From JBGSTR01 sp963707135 (GTDB lineage Bacteria; Pseudomonadota; Gammaproteobacteria; Chromatiales; Chromatiaceae), in assembly GCA_963707135.1 (NCBI GenBank), contig CAVPOY010000005.1:1-64000 (forward strand): DNA of 64,000 nt. The letters run 5' to 3'. A model generated the notes under the pieces. It ran no database searches and was not told the DNA's origin. It saw only the letters and a list, made by a program, of their open reading frames with translations. The position numbers and the translations under genes were made by a program. Shown here one piece after another: positions 9,086 to 17,849 of the stretch (position 1 is its first letter; every line of letters begins with the position of its first letter).

Positions 9086-11015
9086 ACGGCAAATCCGTTC
9101 TAGCCCGCCTGCGCTTGGAGAGACGGCGGGCGGTAGCGGGAGTTGTCGGTCATACGCAGGTAGTCGAAGACCAGGCGGACGTTGCGCGCCAGGCGCTGAA
9201 TCGTCGCCGCGACGGTATCGCGGGACTTGGCCTTGATGGCACCGATGGCGAAGCGGCGTAGCGCGGTGATGTTCTCGGGACCGTGTCCGGTGCGGATGGT
9301 GCAGCGATCCTCGTCCCAATTCCAGTCGAGGATGTAGTGGCAGCCATTTTCGACGGTCCAATGGCCGCGGTTGAAGGCCAGTATGGCGGCGGCGCTGGCG
9401 GTTTCCGGGGTATGACTGGTGACGCCGTAGACGGTTTCGCTCTTGGTCTCGCCGGTGGTCTTCTCGATGGTAGGGCGCTCGATGACGAAGACCTGGCCAA
9501 CGCCGGGAAAGTCGAGGTAGTCGTTCAGCGCGGTGCTGGTCCAGATGGAGCGCTGCTCGATGCGGCCGTGGGCCAGGGTGAGCGGCTCGGTGAAGTCGGG
9601 TGTTGCGCGGCCCTCGAAGATCAGGCGGATGTCGTCGTGCAAGGTCGGCTGATTGCCTTTGACGGTGAAGACGTAGTCGGCGTTGCGCGCGAGGAGGTAT
9701 TGGGCGAGCTTGCGTTGGGTCAGCAGCGCGTCGGCGGTGATGGTCTTGCCGGCGATCTCGAGAGGTTCCAACAGCGGGATGACCATCCCGATCTCGTTGG
9801 TCTGCTTGACCTCGTCGCCGCCGTCTACGGGCAGGGCGCCGACTTTTTTTGGGTGTGGCAGGTCTGGCTCTGGTGGCCGACGACGCCGAGGATGTGGGCC
9901 TGGCGGCCGTCAGCGTCGATGGCATTGCACATCGTCTTGCCGTCGATGGCCAACCCCTCGTCGGCGGCGGCACGCTGGAGGTTCCAGCGTTGCAGGGCTT
10001 GGTCCAACTCCTGCGGGTCAACGCGGGTAAGCACCTCGCGGATGACGGTGCGACTGGGGACCAAATAGCGGCGGCTGCGGTAGCAACAGCGAAAGCGTGC
10101 CCGCGCCTTCTGGCCGAGGTCTTCGGCCCACAGGCTGATGGCCTTGTAGCCACGCATCCCGCACAGGGTGGCGCCCGCGGCGATGGCCAGTACGGCGGGC
10201 AGGGGGTGGAGCCGTCCCTGGCCGCGGCGCGGGTCGGTCATGTCGGCAAAGACGTCAGGCAGGGCTACCATCTGTTCGGCGCTCAACATGATGTTCGGGG
10301 CTCCATGACGATACTGGGGATCGAGTACGGGAGACGACAGGCAGGCTTGCGCTCGGGCGTGCAGGGGGCGGACAAACACGCGCTTGGCGCCGCTTGGATC
10401 AAAGCTGTAGCCCGTGCGGATGCGCCGATAGCCGCGGGTGTCGCCCACATAGCGCCAGTTGGCGGCGCGGTAGATGGTGCCGTGAAAGCGCCGCGGATCG
10501 ACGAAGGTCTCCAGCAACAGCACCGGGTAGCCGAAACGCTCCGGCCAGTCGCTGGCGAGGCGCCGTTCGCTCAAGGCCAGCACCCGCGAGGCGAGGTTCG
10601 CGACGTGGCACTCGGGCAGGATCAGAAACCGACTGTTGTTGGCGACCAGATGTAGGCGGTCGTATTGGTGGCGGAAATCCCATCCGATCCAGGCGTCACG
10701 CGCCGCGCACTTCCAGGCCGCGGCCGAGAAGCTCAACAAGGCCAGCCACTGCCCGTTCCAAGTGGCGACATACCACAGGGTGTGGCCGATCTTCGCCAGC
10801 GCCCCGAGGTAGTGATGGGCCGCCATCAGGGTCCGGAAGCGTTCCTCTTCATGCGCAGCAACGGGTTGCAGGACAATCTCTCGCAGGTTCAAACGCCGGG
10901 CCTCCGACAGCGGATGTCGAGGGGCGTTATACCCGCCTGGAACGGCGTTGTCCAGAACCGAGGGCAACTACATGTTGCGACAGATAATCTTGGTTAGGAC
11001 AGCTTCGCCCTGGCG
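9086..11015 (-). mobile_element. ISAs1-type element with DUF4338 fusion, inserted in IS91 remnant
   Basis: Comparison of the two IS91 copies places an insertion of about 1.93 kb here: copy-2 sequence on either side of 15100-15104 is found at 9085 and again from 11016. The right edge reads, on the minus strand, CCAGGGCGAAGCTGTCC, resembling the CAGGGC terminus of ISAs1 elements. No matching inverted repeat or target duplication is obvious on the left, so one end may be eroded. Confidence 0.6.
9100..10967 (-). CDS. DUF4338-ISAs1 transposase, two frames joined at an A7 slip site
   Basis: The upstream frame (10967 to 9825) encodes a DUF4338 domain (AHHYLGALAKIGHTLWYVA, later DWRRFHGT-like and YRRIRTGY) and the start of an ISAs1/H-repeat transposase (DMTDPRRGQGRLHPLPAVL, then LAIDGKTMCNA). 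The downstream frame (from 9843 to 9100) continues VGALPVDGGDEVKQTNEIG, then LTQRKLAQYLLARNADYVFTVKGNQ, FNRGHWTVENG and DWNWDEDRC. The frames meet at A AAA AAG (minus strand, complement of the T run 9844-9850): a -1 slip gives QKK-VGALP exactly as needed. It may be programmed frameshifting or loss of one A. The TTG start at 10967 is uncertain. Confidence 0.75.
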
Positions 11016-11350
11016 TGACGGACCTCGCGGCAGGCGCGGGCGCGCGCGTTGCCGATGCGCTGGGACGAGATTCTGCGGCGCAGCGGAGAGGCGGGACACG
11101 AGGGCGGCGGCGGTCTCCTGCGGGAGAGAGACGGCGGGTACCAGGCGATGCGCTGGTCAAACTCGAAGTAGGGCTCGGGCTGGCCGAGGAGGTCCCGGTC
11201 CGGCATCGGCTCGGGAGCATCGTCCCAGGCGGGTGGGGGCGGTCGCGGCGGCTCACGGATGTGGTCGAGAATCCGCTCGACGGGCGGGGCATCGGTGATA
11301 AAGGCGATGATGCGCCTATCCGCCCCGCAGTTGGGGCAGGTCAGCGGTAT
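11016..11350 (-). pseudogene. IS91-family transposase, C-terminal remnant, copy 1
   Basis: Minus-strand reading gives LTCPNCGADRRIIAFITDA, PPVERILDHIREPP and LLGQPEPYFEFDQRIAW, the characteristic end of IS91/IS801-type (Y2 HUH) transposases. The normal stop after RIAW is changed to a tyrosine codon. Nearly identical to 15105-15515 apart from indels and about 85 bases present only in copy 2. The similarity ends near 11350, only about 20 bases before the ion-channel start codon. Confidence 0.75.
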
Positions 11351-11368
11351 CTTTTCTGAGGTCCTCCG

Positions 11369-13312
11369 ATGAATACCGATAAAAATAAATGGCTTGCTCA
11401 AGACCAAACGGCGATCGCGGTGGCGCTCGGTCGCTGCTGTCTGTCCCTGATCCTGCTGTTTGCAGCGGCTTTGGACCGGGCCCGCGCACAGACGCCGGCA
11501 GATTCCGAAACCGACATGGTCCAGCCTCCTTCTCGCATACAGGCCCTGGAGGGGCGCGTATCCACGACCGGCCTGCAGGTCTATCGGATCACCGGGCTGA
11601 AGAAGGGCGAGGTGCTTTACGTACACGCCAAGACCATGTCTGGTCACCTGGACCCGCTCGTCGCGCTGCTCAAACCCGACATCGATCTCGACGAGATCGG
11701 TCGAGATGCGCTGGAGAAACTCATCCGCGACTTGTCCCGCGAGCGGGATCCGGTCGAGGTCACGCGACAGATTCTGGATCGCTATGCGCTGCGCGGAAAC
11801 GACGACTTTGGGGGGCACTACTACGCCGCCTTCAGTTACGAGATCCCCGCGGACGGTGATTACCGACTTGCGCTCGGCAGTTCCCTGGTGCGGCCCTCGG
11901 TTGGCACCTATCGGCTCGTGGTCGGGGTGGACGAGCCGGATGTCCTTTCCGGGCGGCCCGACAGCAGCGGCCCCCCATTCGTTTTCGCGGAGAAGGACGT
12001 GGGCGCGCTGGACCGGGGAATCGTCTCGGTGGCCGGCGAGCTTCGGCCGGACAAGCCGATCCGGTACTATCATTTGGCGGATCTGGCCGCGGATCAGACG
12101 TTCTACGCCTACGCGGAGGCCATTGACGGGGATCTAAAGCCCATATTGACGCTTTTCGATTACAGCGACAAAGCCGTTGCCTACGGGAACTTCGCGGCGG
12201 CGGACGTGCGTGCGGCGCTGGAGTACCTGCTCCCGCGAAAGGCGGAGGGTTACCGGCTCGCCATCTCGAGCAACGACCCGTCGGGCAAGGCCACGGAGGG
12301 GAACTTCCGCCTCGTGATGGGCGTGAACTCTCCTGAAGTGCTCCAGGGCAAAGGCGAGCCGACCGGCCGGGAACTGGTGCGGGAGCCGATCCCTGTTCGC
12401 ATTGGAGTGAAGCTGCAACAGATCACGGACGTCGACCAGAAGGCGGAGAACTTCGGTGTCGTGGCGACGCTCTTGCTGCATTGGCGGGACCCCGCCCTCG
12501 CGTTCGATCCCGAGACGGCGCAGAGCCGCTTCCAAGTCTTCACGGGCGATGCCTTCAGCGCCGAGATGAGCCGGCGGGGGCAGCTCTGGCCTCAGTACAC
12601 GGTCGTCAACCAGCAGGGCAACCGCTGGGTGCAGAATCGTGTGGTCGTGGTTCAGGCGAGCGGCGAGGCGGCCTATCTGGAGCGGTTTTCGACCACTCTG
12701 CAGGCCCCCGACTTCGATTTCCGCAATTTCCCATTCGATGTGCAGAAGTTCTTTATCCGGCTCGAGCTGCTGACGCCCGAGTGGTTCTTTGTCTTACGCG
12801 AGATCGAGGGCTACAGCGAGGTCGGCGACAAGCTCGGCGAAGAGGAATGGGTGGTCACGGATTTCGACACGGGCTTCTCCCAGGGCTCGATACTCAAGAG
12901 ACCCGTCTCGCGGTTCAACTTCGAGTTCTCGGCGAAGCGGCATGTCGAGTACTACTTCTTCCGGATTCTGATGCCGCTGGCCGTCATCATTGCGGTTTCC
13001 TGGATCCTCTTCTTTCTCAAGGACTACGCAAAGCGGGTGGATGCGGCCGGCGCGAATCTCCTGCTGTTCATCGCCTTCAATTTCGCTATTTCGAACGATC
13101 TGCCCAGACTAGGCTATCTGACTTTTTTGGACACGCTGCTGATCAGCGCCTTCCTAGTCACCGCGGTCGTTCTGATCCTGGCCGTTTATTTGCGGCGCCA
13201 GGACATGAAGGGACGGCAGTCCTTCGTGGCGAAGGTCGACCGCTACGTGATCGTCTTCTACCCGCTGGCCTATATCGCAACGATCGCCACGGTGGCCCTG
13301 TTGTTCCGTTGA
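11369..13312 (+). CDS. Pentameric ligand-gated ion channel, DeCLIC-like
   Basis: A 647-residue member of the Cys-loop receptor superfamily. Residues 1-41 form a signal peptide (ending RARAQ). Two similar N-terminal modules follow: about 55-195, ending YRLVVGVDEPDVLSG, and about 205-325, ending FRLVMGVNSPEVLQG. The ligand-binding beta domain (about 330-528) contains the family Pro-loop NFPFDVQ at 453-459, without the two cysteines, as in prokaryotes. Four helices (about 529-647) follow: YYFFRILMPLAVIIAVSW (M1), VDAAGANLLLFIAFNFAIS (M2, pore), then M3 and M4, the latter after KVDRYVIVF. Two extra N-terminal domains are known for DeCLIC. ATG 11369 follows TGAGGTCCTCC. Ligand unknown. The transglycosylase gene follows by 111 bases. 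Confidence 0.88.
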   Translation: MNTDKNKWLAQDQTAIAVALGRCCLSLILLFAAALDRARAQTPADSETDMVQPPSRIQALEGRVSTTGLQVYRITGLKKGEVLYVHAKTMSGHLDPLVALLKPDIDLDEIGRDALEKLIRDLSRERDPVEVTRQILDRYALRGNDDFGGHYYAAFSYEIPADGDYRLALGSSLVRPSVGTYRLVVGVDEPDVLSGRPDSSGPPFVFAEKDVGALDRGIVSVAGELRPDKPIRYYHLADLAADQTFYAYAEAIDGDLKPILTLFDYSDKAVAYGNFAAADVRAALEYLLPRKAEGYRLAISSNDPSGKATEGNFRLVMGVNSPEVLQGKGEPTGRELVREPIPVRIGVKLQQITDVDQKAENFGVVATLLLHWRDPALAFDPETAQSRFQVFTGDAFSAEMSRRGQLWPQYTVVNQQGNRWVQNRVVVVQASGEAAYLERFSTTLQAPDFDFRNFPFDVQKFFIRLELLTPEWFFVLREIEGYSEVGDKLGEEEWVVTDFDTGFSQGSILKRPVSRFNFEFSAKRHVEYYFFRILMPLAVIIAVSWILFFLKDYAKRVDAAGANLLLFIAFNFAISNDLPRLGYLTFLDTLLISAFLVTAVVLILAVYLRRQDMKGRQSFVAKVDRYVIVFYPLAYIATIATVALLFR

Positions 13313-13423
13313 CTCGGGAATTGCGCGGTGACGATGCCTTCGCCGGGCCGAAAAGACGCAACTACCTCGTTGCCATGGGGGGCGTCCAACTGCCGTTTCT
13401 AGGTTCAACCGTCGAGGATCGCG

Positions 13424-15007
13424 ATGAACAAGCGTATGCGCCGGCCGCTGACGGCGGTTCTGACCTTCCTCCTGCTCGCGGGAGCGATGCTCCTTTACCA
13501 TCGTTGTGAAAAGACGCCGGACACGGAGCACGCCCTTCCGCCAGAACGGGGAGCGGAAGAAGCGGATGTCTCGGGGAGCGAGAAGGCGAAGGTCGGCGAT
13601 TCCGCAGACATGCGCGCCGAGCAGCGCCTTCTCGACCTGGTCCGCCAGCCCTGGGTCGGCGACCTGGACGGCATGTTGGAAAGACATCTCATCCGGGTGC
13701 TGACGGTGCCGTCCCGAACTATGTACTTCCTGGAGAAGGGCACGCCCCGCGGCATCGTTTCGGAGTTCCAGGTCGCCTTCGAGGACTTCATCAACCAGCG
13801 GTTCCGGCCGCGGGACAAGCATGTCAAGCCACGCGTCGTGGTGGTACTGGTGCAACGTGATGACCTGCTGCCGGCGCTGCTCGAGGGGCGCGGGGACATC
13901 GCGGCGGCGAATCTCACCATCACGCCGGGCCGGGAGGCGCAGGTGGATTTCTCCGCACCCACGAGCAAGGCGGTCGACGAGATCCTGGTTACCGGTCCAT
14001 CGTCCCCCGCATTCGCCAGCCTGGACGATCTGGCAGGGAAGCCGGTATGGGCGCGACGGTCCTCGAGCTACTGGGAGCATCTGGAGGCGATCAACGCACG
14101 CTTTACGGCAGAGGGTAAGACGCCGATCAAGATCGCGCCCGCGCCGGAAGAGTTGCAGGATGAGGACCTCATGGAGATGGTCAATGCCGGACTTTTGGAG
14201 ACCGTCGTCGTTGACGACTACAAGGCCGAGCTTTGGGCGAACGTGTTCCCCGAGATCAGGCTGCATCCCGGAATCGTCATCAACGCCGGCGGCCGGTTCG
14301 GCTGGATGATGCGAAAGGGGAGCCCGATGCTGGAGGAAACCGTCAATGCCTTCGTCGAGGGCCACAAGGCCGGCACGAGCTTTGGCAATACGGTGATCCA
14401 GCGGTATCTGGGCAGCAGCGGGTTCGTCAAGCGCGCGACTGCGAAAGAGGAGGTGCAGAAGCTCGATCGCGTCGCGGATCTGTTCCGTCGCTTCGGCGAT
14501 CGGTACGATCTCGACCATTTGCTTCTGTTGGCCCAGGGCTACCAGGAATCGCGTCTCGACCACAACGCGCGCAGTCGCGCGGGTGCGGTCGGCATCATGC
14601 AGGTGCTGCCGTCCACGGGCAAGGAACTGGGGGTGGGTGACGTCCGAGAGCTTGAGGCCAACGTCCACGCGGGGGCGAAATACCTCCGCACCTTGCTCGA
14701 CACCTATTTCAACGACGACGCCGTGGACGATCTCAACAAAATGCTGTTCGCCTTTGCTGCCTACAACGCGGGACCGAACCGCATCCTTCGCTTGCGTAAT
14801 GCAGCACGCGAGCAGGGCCTGGACCCGAATGTCTGGTTTGGCAACGTTGAGCTCCTGGTTGCCCGGGACTTAGGGGCCGAGCCGGTGACCTACGTTTCCA
14901 ACATCTTCAAGTACTACGTCGGGTACAAGCTTCAGGAACAGCATCGCGCAGCGCAAAGCGCGGCGAAACAGACATTCGAGGACAAGATGCGGACAGATAA
15001 CAGATAG
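13424..15007 (+). CDS. Membrane-bound lytic transglycosylase with solute-binding domain (MltF-like)
   Basis: 527 residues. An N-terminal hydrophobic segment (about 7-24) anchors or exports it. A family-3 solute-binding domain follows (about 85-320: LIRVLTVPSRTMYFLEKG, RGDIAAANLTITPGRE, FSAPTSKAVDEILV), then a Slt-type lytic transglycosylase domain (about 350-500) with the catalytic glutamate in QGYQESRLD (E375), AVGIMQVLPSTG and AFAAYNAGPNR. Such MltF proteins cleave murein, gated by ligand in the binding domain. The last five codons (RTDNR) and the stop come from the IS91 end, so a few native residues may be lost. It probably shares a transcript with the ion channel. Confidence 0.88.
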   Translation: MNKRMRRPLTAVLTFLLLAGAMLLYHRCEKTPDTEHALPPERGAEEADVSGSEKAKVGDSADMRAEQRLLDLVRQPWVGDLDGMLERHLIRVLTVPSRTMYFLEKGTPRGIVSEFQVAFEDFINQRFRPRDKHVKPRVVVVLVQRDDLLPALLEGRGDIAAANLTITPGREAQVDFSAPTSKAVDEILVTGPSSPAFASLDDLAGKPVWARRSSSYWEHLEAINARFTAEGKTPIKIAPAPEELQDEDLMEMVNAGLLETVVVDDYKAELWANVFPEIRLHPGIVINAGGRFGWMMRKGSPMLEETVNAFVEGHKAGTSFGNTVIQRYLGSSGFVKRATAKEEVQKLDRVADLFRRFGDRYDLDHLLLLAQGYQESRLDHNARSRAGAVGIMQVLPSTGKELGVGDVRELEANVHAGAKYLRTLLDTYFNDDAVDDLNKMLFAFAAYNAGPNRILRLRNAAREQGLDPNVWFGNVELLVARDLGAEPVTYVSNIFKYYVGYKLQEQHRAAQSAAKQTFEDKMRTDNR

Positions 15008-15099
15008 AAATCCAAGCCGCCCTGAGGACACAGGTACGGCCCGAGACAGGAAGTTAGCGGGGGCGGGATGCTTGGTCCACACGTAGCGGCGGGGGCGGC
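14992..15099. repeat. IS91-family end sequence, copy 2 (108 bp)
   Basis: Direct repeat of 8978-9085, same orientation. It starts inside the last codons of the lytic transglycosylase and continues without interruption (via a 5-base G-rich link) into the transposase C-terminal remnant on the minus strand, which defines it as the element end. Confidence 0.75.
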
Positions 15100-15104
15100 G
15101 GGGC

Positions 15105-16037
15105 TGACGGACCTCGCGGCAGGCACGGGCGCGCGCGCTGCCGATGCGCTGGGACGAGATTCTGCGGCGCAGCGGAGAGGCGGGACACGAGGGCGGCGGC
15201 GTCTCCTGCGGGAGAGAGACGGCGGCTACCAGGCGATGCGCTGGTCAAACTCGAAGTAGGGCTCGGGCTGGCCGAGGAGGTCCCAGTCCGGCATCGGCTC
15301 GGGAGCATCGTCCCAGGCGGGTGGGTGAGCTGCGATGAAGCAGCGAACGACCAAACCAGGACGGTTTGGGCTGGTACCCAAGCGGAGCAGGATTGCGCAG
15401 CGCCGGGGCGGGCGGGGGCGATCGCGGCGGCTCACGGATGTGGTCGAGAATCCGCTCGACGGGCGCGGCATCGGTCACGAAAGCGATGATGCGCCTATCC
15501 GCCCCGCGGTTGGGGCAGATCAGCGGTAGAGACTCGAACAGGCGCGCCAGCAGCACGGCCCAGAGATAGCGGGCTGGCGAGCGCGCGTTTGCCACCGGGA
15601 CGGGCAGGTGGCGGTGCGACCTCGCTGGGACGCTCACGCCCATAGGCCGTGGCAACGGCACGCACGGGTGAATTGGGTGCCAGAACGCCGTGGTAGCGAT
15701 GGCGGTGCAACCTCGGCGGCGGGATCAGCGCCGCGAGATGATCGATCAGCTCCAGCGGCGTGAGGGAGAACACCGTGCTTCCGTCCCGTTGCGCCCTGGG
15801 CAAGCGGTAGATCACGTGCTGATCGTCGACCCCGTCGAGGCGCTCGAGCGCAAAGGGCGGGCGGGCGCAATCGCGCAGCAGCCGCTCCAGGCCCGCGCGA
15901 TCCCGAGCGGCAATCCGCACCTCGGCATCGAGCGAGAATCCGCTGTTCTCCCAGGTGAGCATCGCGCGGACGTCATCGCTGTCGATCAGGCCGCTGCGGG
16001 CAAACGATCGCAACACCCGAACACGCGGCATTATGTA
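15105..16037 (-). pseudogene. IS91-family transposase, C-terminal half, copy 2
   Basis: Read on the minus strand from about 16037: RVRVLRSFARSGLIDSDDV, DRAGLERLLRDCARPPFALERL, FSLTPLELIDHLAALIPPP, HRHRYHGVLAPNSPVRA. After a frame change come ANARSPARYLWAVLLARL and PLICPNRGADRRIIAFVTDA, and after another, LLGQPEPYFEFDQRIAW with the proper TAG stop at 15226-15228. The order and motifs are those of IS91/IS801 Y2 transposases. The N-terminal zinc-finger part lies separated at 17483-17722, and the middle (about 200 residues, with the catalytic tyrosines) is missing. Confidence 0.8.
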
Positions 16038-16066
16038 GCAGCCGCACATTTGGCAAAATCAGCGAG

Positions 16067-16713
16067 TTAGGTAACGGGCTCGCGGACTGAGCCACCACCC
16101 GGGGCATCCTGGCGACATCCAAGTTGCATTCGGAGACGGCCAGATCCGAGCATTTCCTGCTCACTGCCGAGGCGCGTTCGTTGTCGGTGCGGGACGTCTT
16201 CGCGCTCAGCGACGAGGCGGCGTTCGATCTGTTCCGGGAACTGCGCTGGGGCAACGGCGAGGAGGTGGTCTGTCCCGACTGCGGCGTCGTGGAGCGGCAC
16301 TGGTTCCTTCCCAGTCGCCGCCAGTGGCGGTGCAAGGCCGGTGGCCATACCTTCTCGGTGACCTCGGGGACCATCTTCGCCCACCACAAGTTGCCGCTGC
16401 GGGTGTACCTCGGTGCCGTGGCGATCTACACCAACGCCGTCAAGGGACTGTCGGCCTTGCAGATGTGCCGGGATCTGGGCGTGCAATACAAGAGCGCCTT
16501 CGTGTTGACGCACAAGCTGCGCGAGAGCCTCCTGGTGCAGCGCGAGGAAACGCCCCTGTGCGCTGAAGTGGAGATAGACGGTGCCTATGTGGGCGGCCAT
16601 GTCCGCCCGCAGAACAAGAAAGAGGAACGGGTCGATCGGCGCCTGGCCGAGAACCAGAGCCCGGACAAGCGCTGCATCCTGGTCATGCGGGAGAACCCGC
16701 CCAAAGGGGATGG
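16067..16713 (+). pseudogene. IS1595-family transposase, 5' fragment
   Basis: The plus frame from about 16124 reads SEHFLLTAEARSLSVRDVF, AFDLFRELRWGNGEEVVCPDCG (zinc-ribbon cysteines), WRCKAGGHTFSVTSGTIFA and VEIDGAYVGGHVRPQNKK, the N-terminal two thirds of an IS1595/ISXO2 DDE transposase. Similarity ends around 16700, where a serine-recombinase fragment on the opposite strand takes over, so the C-terminal catalytic part is gone. It sits where the missing central part of the IS91 transposase should be. Confidence 0.75.
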
Positions 16714-16714
16714 G

Positions 16715-16990
16715 GCCTCGACGGCCGGCCACCGCGGCCAGCAGCCGGGCAAATCCCGGGCGCGTCTTGGCCGTGGCGCTGCTCTTACCCTGGTCCTCAT
16801 CGATCACCACGATCGCCTCGCGCGACCAGCCTCGCGCCAGCGCCCAGTCGAGGAGCTCGTACTGCCGGCGTTGGCTCTCCAGATGCTCCTGAACCTGGCG
16901 CGGGGAGGATTGCCGCACGTACACATAGGCCATGCGCTCCAGATGGTCCGCGGTGATCTTGGCGGCCTGCTCAAGCATCGCTCGGCTCAT
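16715..16990 (-). pseudogene. Serine recombinase, N-terminal fragment
   Basis: Starts MSRAMLEQAAKITADHLERM, then YVYVRQSSPRQVQEHLESQ (containing the resolvase active-site serine in RQSS), GWSREAIVVIDEDQGKSS and RPGFARLLAAV, where similarity stops at the junction with the IS1595 fragment. Only about 90 of roughly 600 residues of a large serine recombinase remain. It overlaps the end of the small ORF at 16971-17159. Confidence 0.7.
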
Positions 16991-17159
16991 CGCCTACCTC
17001 CTTCGCGCTCTTCCCCTGCTGCAGCCGCGCGGCGAGCCGCTGCGCCATCAACCGCGCATATTGCTGCGTGACTTGGGTTCGCGCCTGCTCGGGAAAGCCC
17101 TCCCAGAGCGCCTCGATGTTCTCCTGGTCGATGAACTCGAGCCACAGCTACTTCGGCAT
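16971..17159 (-). pseudogene. Small recombinase-cassette ORF with premature stop
   Basis: ATG at 17159, then a TAG as fourth codon. After it the frame reads LWLEFIDQENIEALWEGFP, ARTQVTQQYARLMAQRLAA, QQGKSAKEVGDE and ends at 16971, overlapping the recombinase start by 20 bases. Such a 60-residue gene directly upstream of a large serine recombinase is typical of one kind of proteobacterial transposon cassette. No function known. Confidence 0.45.
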
Positions 17160-17174
17160 CACTGTCCCCCTCGT

Positions 17175-17472
17175 TGTCGTGTGCAGCGTCGATCTCACCA
17201 CACACGGCGGGAACAGGGGCAGTGTGCCGGCGCAGCGCATCAACGAGCTTCAGCAACTCGCGCAGGCCGATCAGGCAGAATTGCGAATCACCCTGCAGTT
17301 CCCCGCATTGGCGCGCTCCGTCGGCGTCCGTCCAGTGCCGCGGGAGCTTCATCGCCGAGCCATCGGCGAGCCGCACGACGAGCATGGCCTTGCCCGCCGA
17401 CAAGACCTCGAGCGTGCGACCCTGCAGCGGATGGGGGCGGCGGACGACGCTGATCTGGGCGGGACTATTTGA
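17175..17472 (-). pseudogene. Accessory protein of the recombinase cassette (DUF5372-like), fragment
   Basis: Minus-strand frame with RRPHPLQGRTLEVLSAGKAM, LVVRLADGSAMKLPRHWTDADG and LIGLRELLKLVDALRR. The HPLxG...DG...P..WTD arrangement resembles the short proteins encoded upstream of serine recombinases in such cassettes. The frame stays open further, to 16987. The upstream edge runs into the IS91 remnant near 17480, so its start is probably lost. Confidence 0.4.
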
Positions 17473-17482
17473 CAGGTAGTAC

Positions 17483-17722
17483 TTAGTCGGTGACACCCGA
17501 CCCATAGGCGAGGATGCCGCATTCGAGGTAGCGGCGGAATTCCCGCTCCACGTAGGCTGGCACGCACTGCCCGTCCCAGTCGTGTTCCCCAGCCAGCGCG
17601 AGGTAGGTCTCCAGGTGTTGCTGCACGACCTGGTAGAGGGCGGTTGTCTCGGGACGGCGGCGGCGATACGGGGCAGGTCCGCATCCCTGCGACTCGACGG
17701 CCATGTCGGCGGGACTGTGCAA
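17483..17722 (-). pseudogene. IS91-family transposase, N-terminal fragment
   Basis: Reads YRRRRPETTALYQVVQQHLETYLALAGE, then VPAYVEREFRRYLECGILAYG, the start of IS91-type transposases just before their zinc-binding domain, and breaks off there at the recombinase cassette. An in-frame ATG at 17704 is a plausible start. With 15105-16037 it brackets the foreign fragments, showing that they inserted into one IS91 copy. Confidence 0.65.
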
Positions 17723-17732
17723 TCATGCCGGT

Positions 17733-17752
17733 AACTGTTTTCATGTACAGTA
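17733..17752. promoter_or_regulatory. Candidate LexA (SOS) box
   Basis: AACTGTTTTCATGTACAGTA: CTGT at 17735-17738, eight bases, ACAG at 17747-17750, the gammaproteobacterial LexA pattern CTGT-N8-ACAG. It lies 11 bases outside the IS91 N-terminal frame on one side and upstream of non-coding sequence on the other, so its original target gene is not evident. Confidence 0.5.
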
Positions 17753-17849
17753 TAGCCACGTGTCCTCGGCGTATCCTGACGTGCGCCGGAGTCGCCATGC
17801 CGCAACCGGCGCCCGGACCGCGGAAGGCCTTCCCAGCGCAACGCTCACT

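Noticed and set aside
13154..14668. 504-codon open frame on the minus strand
   Set aside because: Opposite the transglycosylase; the opposite strand has clear SBP and Slt motifs.
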